From positions 682,001 to 746,000 of the forward strand of contig CAXXHC010000004.1 of NCBI GenBank assembly GCA_963663525.2: a stretch of 64,000 nucleotides of DNA, in the 5' to 3' direction. The stretch comes from G963663525 sp963663525 (GTDB lineage: Bacteria; Myxococcota_A; SURF-8; G963663525). The stretch's first letter is position 1; each line of letters opens with the position of its first letter. The translations under genes were made by a program, and so were the position numbers. Below, piece after piece: positions 61,976 to 64,000 of this stretch. The notes under the pieces were generated by a model. The model was not told where the DNA came from and did not search any database. It saw only the letters and a program-made list of their open reading frames with translations.

Positions 61976-63259
61976 TCAGACGGGCGGTGAAGCACCTATT
62001 TTTTCTTGAGTTCTTGTCGCCTGTCCGAGATCGTTTCTGCTTGGCGTATGATCCGCCATGTTTTGCGCACCGCCAGGGTCTTCCTGCCGACCATGAAAGG
62101 CTGTCACAAGCTTCAGGCGTCCCTTTCTACACACCGGACACAAGAGCGGATCGTGTCCGGTGAGCGCCATGTAGCGTTCGTCCCAGCTCATCTCGTCGTA
62201 TCGCTCGATGGGGGCAGGCTCCAGAGCGCCCAGCAGTTTGCGGCAGCGCTTGATATTGCTTGCCCGAAAACGGTTGGCGTACAAGCCATAATACCGGATG
62301 CGAGTAAAACCTTTGGAAAGAACGTGCATCAGAAAACGCCTGATAAACTCCGTTGCCGAGAGCGTCATCACGCGCTTTTCCCCTTCCTTTTTATAGTCCT
62401 TGTAACGAAAGGAAACCTTGCCATCTTTCATTCCGATCAAGCGGTGATCGGAGATGGCGCTACGATGGGTGTAGCGGGACAGGTAGTTGAGCATCGTCTC
62501 CGGCCCGCCGAAGGGCGCCTTGGCGTAGACATGCCACTTCATCCCACGGTGCTTTTTGATGAACCTGTCGAACTTTTTCGGATCGGCGAGTTTTTCGGAC
62601 TTTCCGGTAAAGCGCAGCTTGCCCGTTTCATAGGCCTTTTTGAGAGACTCCAGAAACAATCGCCTGAAGAGGCTTTTCAGAACATTCACGTGCAGGAAAA
62701 AATCTTCGCGGCAACTCACCCAGCGTTTGGAGTCGGAAGAAATCCCTCCTCCGGGGACGATCATGTGGATGTGGGGGTGATGCAACAATGTGCTTCCCCA
62801 GGTATGCAGTACGCTGGTGAAGCCGATGTTCGCGCCCAGATGTTTGGGATCCTTGGCGATGGTGAGCATGGTTTTTGCCGAGGTCTTGAAGAGGATGTCG
62901 TAGATCACGCGCCGGTTGACCAGCGCCAGGTCTTCGATCTGTTTCGGGATGGTGAAGACAACGTGAAAGTACTGCACGGGCAAGAGTTCGTCTCTTCGCT
63001 TTGCCAGCCACTTTGCCTTGGCCAGTGCGCCGCATCTGGGGCAGGCGCGATTGCCGCACGAGTTGTAGCCTTTCGTTTCATGTCCACAATGGTCGCAGCG
63101 CCTGCGCTCGCAGTGTCCGCCCATTTCAGGTGTGCGACAGGCCATGATGTCGTGCGCAGCCTTGATCTGTGTAGGCGATAAGAGATCGCCGTACTCGTCG
63201 AGAAATTCATCCCACTTCTCCCGGAGAACGTCAGCCGTTATGGTTTTATCATTACTCAT
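61976..63259 (-). CDS. IS91-family transposase (HUH, Y2)
   Basis: 427 residues from ATG 63259 (GGAGG eight bases upstream; a longer frame to 63310 overlaps the integrase). N-terminal zinc-binding Cys cluster (Cys50, Cys55, Cys58, Cys68, Cys73, Cys76), the HUH motif HHPHIHMIV (about 160-168) and the paired tyrosines in LNYLSRYTHR (Tyr259, Tyr263). IS91 enzymes move by rolling-circle transposition. It overlaps the upstream integrase gene by 8 bp, the coupled arrangement of IS91-like elements carrying an accessory tyrosine recombinase. Intact length suggests an active copy. Confidence 0.93.
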   Translation of the reverse strand: MSNDKTITADVLREKWDEFLDEYGDLLSPTQIKAAHDIMACRTPEMGGHCERRRCDHCGHETKGYNSCGNRACPRCGALAKAKWLAKRRDELLPVQYFHVVFTIPKQIEDLALVNRRVIYDILFKTSAKTMLTIAKDPKHLGANIGFTSVLHTWGSTLLHHPHIHMIVPGGGISSDSKRWVSCREDFFLHVNVLKSLFRRLFLESLKKAYETGKLRFTGKSEKLADPKKFDRFIKKHRGMKWHVYAKAPFGGPETMLNYLSRYTHRSAISDHRLIGMKDGKVSFRYKDYKKEGEKRVMTLSATEFIRRFLMHVLSKGFTRIRYYGLYANRFRASNIKRCRKLLGALEPAPIERYDEMSWDERYMALTGHDPLLCPVCRKGRLKLVTAFHGRQEDPGGAQNMADHTPSRNDLGQATRTQEKIGASPPV

Positions 63260-64000
63260 GATTTGCCTCCGATCCCGGCAGAAGGTCGAAGGGGCTTCGC
63301 ATCCCGGCAATGCGTGCAGTGGCGATGTGGGTGTAGATGGTCGTGGTGGAGAAGGAGGCGTGCCCCATAAGCACCTGGATTGTGCGTAGATCGACGCCGT
63401 TCTCCAGCATATGGGTAGCGAAGCTATGGCGAAAACTGTGCGGCGTCACGTTCTTTTCGAGGCCTGATTGGACACGCACGTTTTTGCAGGCGGTCTGGAT
63501 GGAAGCGGTCGTGATGTGGCTCCCCGGCTTTCTTCCCGGAAACACCCAGGGATCCGTTCGCTTCACCTGGACGTTTGCAGGTTTGCACGTTCTCCAGTAC
63601 TCGCGTAAGATAAGCAGCAGTTTTGGGGACAGCACTGTGTAGCGGTCCTTGTTCATCTTCCCCTGGTTTACTCGGATGACCATTCTCTGACTGTCGATGT
63701 CACTGACCCGCAGATTGGCCGCCTCCGAGACGCGTAGACCGGAGGCGTACATGATTTGGAAAATCGTCCGGTATTTGAAGCTTTTCGCGGCGTCGAAAAA
63801 GCGGACGACTTCCGAAGGCGCAAGCACCACGGGAAGCGTTTTGGGCTCCCTGGCCGCTGGAATAGCGGCCAGCGGCCAGGGTCGGTCCATGACGTTGAGG
63901 AAGAAAAATCGGAAAGCGCGGGCGTAAGAATTGACGCTTCCCGGAGCGAGTCTGCGTTTATCATGCAGATAAAGCAGGTAGTCGCGGATCTCCTCCAGGC
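63252..64000 (-). CDS. Tyrosine recombinase/integrase (5' end outside window)
   Basis: The frame stays open to base 64000; upstream of the internal Met at 63890 it reads LEEIRDYLLYLHDKRRLAPG, the SAM-like N-terminal DNA-binding domain, so the gene continues beyond the window. The catalytic set is Arg in ASGLRVSEAAN, Lys in the beta-hairpin (GKMNKDR), HSFRHSFATH, GHASFSTTTIYTH (His, nucleophile Tyr). It overlaps the transposase and is probably part of the same mobile element. Confidence 0.93.
   Translation of the reverse strand, partial: LEEIRDYLLYLHDKRRLAPGSVNSYARAFRFFFLNVMDRPWPLAAIPAAREPKTLPVVLAPSEVVRFFDAAKSFKYRTIFQIMYASGLRVSEAANLRVSDIDSQRMVIRVNQGKMNKDRYTVLSPKLLLILREYWRTCKPANVQVKRTDPWVFPGRKPGSHITTASIQTACKNVRVQSGLEKNVTPHSFRHSFATHMLENGVDLRTIQVLMGHASFSTTTIYTHIATARIAGMRSPFDLLPGSEANHE

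Noticed and set aside
62006..63181. Plus-strand open frame of 391 codons
   Set aside because: Exactly opposite the IS91 transposase, whose motifs are unambiguous.

Overview
The window comes from a Gram-negative, LPS-making bacterium of deltaproteobacterial or myxobacterial type. Several features point this way: many lipoproteins with a signal peptide, a lipobox Cys and an acidic D/E-rich tether; a giant surface protein of thrombospondin type 3 (TSP3), LamG and formylglycine-generating-enzyme-like (FGE-like) domains; an AglZ/FrzS-like pseudo-receiver/coiled-coil protein; LptA-, LpxL- and heptosyltransferase-like genes; and an orphan DsrD-like protein. The lineage is an inference; no rRNA gene is present.

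Layout. 1-8450: 3' part of a giant surface protein. 8861-14920: pseudo-receiver/coiled-coil protein, then an LptA-like gene. 15094-20714: LpxL-type acyltransferase, a TatT/DctP pair (tetratricopeptide-associated TRAP, TPAT) and two glycosyltransferases, mostly envelope biogenesis and uptake. 21065-30484: exported lipoproteins and enzymes (calcineurin-like phosphoesterase, papain-like protease, GH92 mannosidase, glyoxalase-fold protein) plus a ZipA-like division protein. 30991-34676: PlsC, PhoU-like, histidine kinase, SDR. 34690-41943: hydrolase-like lipoprotein, outer-membrane barrel and a large inner-membrane protein. 42225-44011: a sigma-54 activator and a small four-Cys protein behind a well-formed -24/-12 promoter. 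44761-51222: lipase lipoprotein, GalE, and the ResB/CcsA cytochrome c maturation pair. 51637-54643: an overlapping lipoprotein/FecR-like/TPR-barrel operon. 54758-61456: LmbE-like deacetylase, DsrD-like protein with its own terminator, lipoproteins, a PafA-type phosphatase and a probable 6S RNA. 61976-64000: an IS91-type transposase coupled to a tyrosine recombinase that runs off the right edge.

Intergenic DNA is full of short dispersed repeats, in at least six families. One is a 173-174 bp MITE-like element with 4-bp target duplications; in one copy the duplicated TTAA supplies the stop codons of both flanking convergent genes. Another is a 228-bp element with terminal inverted repeats and a perfect 9-bp direct repeat, present as an inverted pair around the lipase/galE segment.

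The most testable new biology is a compact regulatory circuit at 42.2-44.1 kb. A PAS-AAA-Fis activator has a 16-bp palindrome inside its own sigma-70 promoter, and a related palindrome lies about 120 bp upstream of the sigma-54 promoter of the small cysteine protein.
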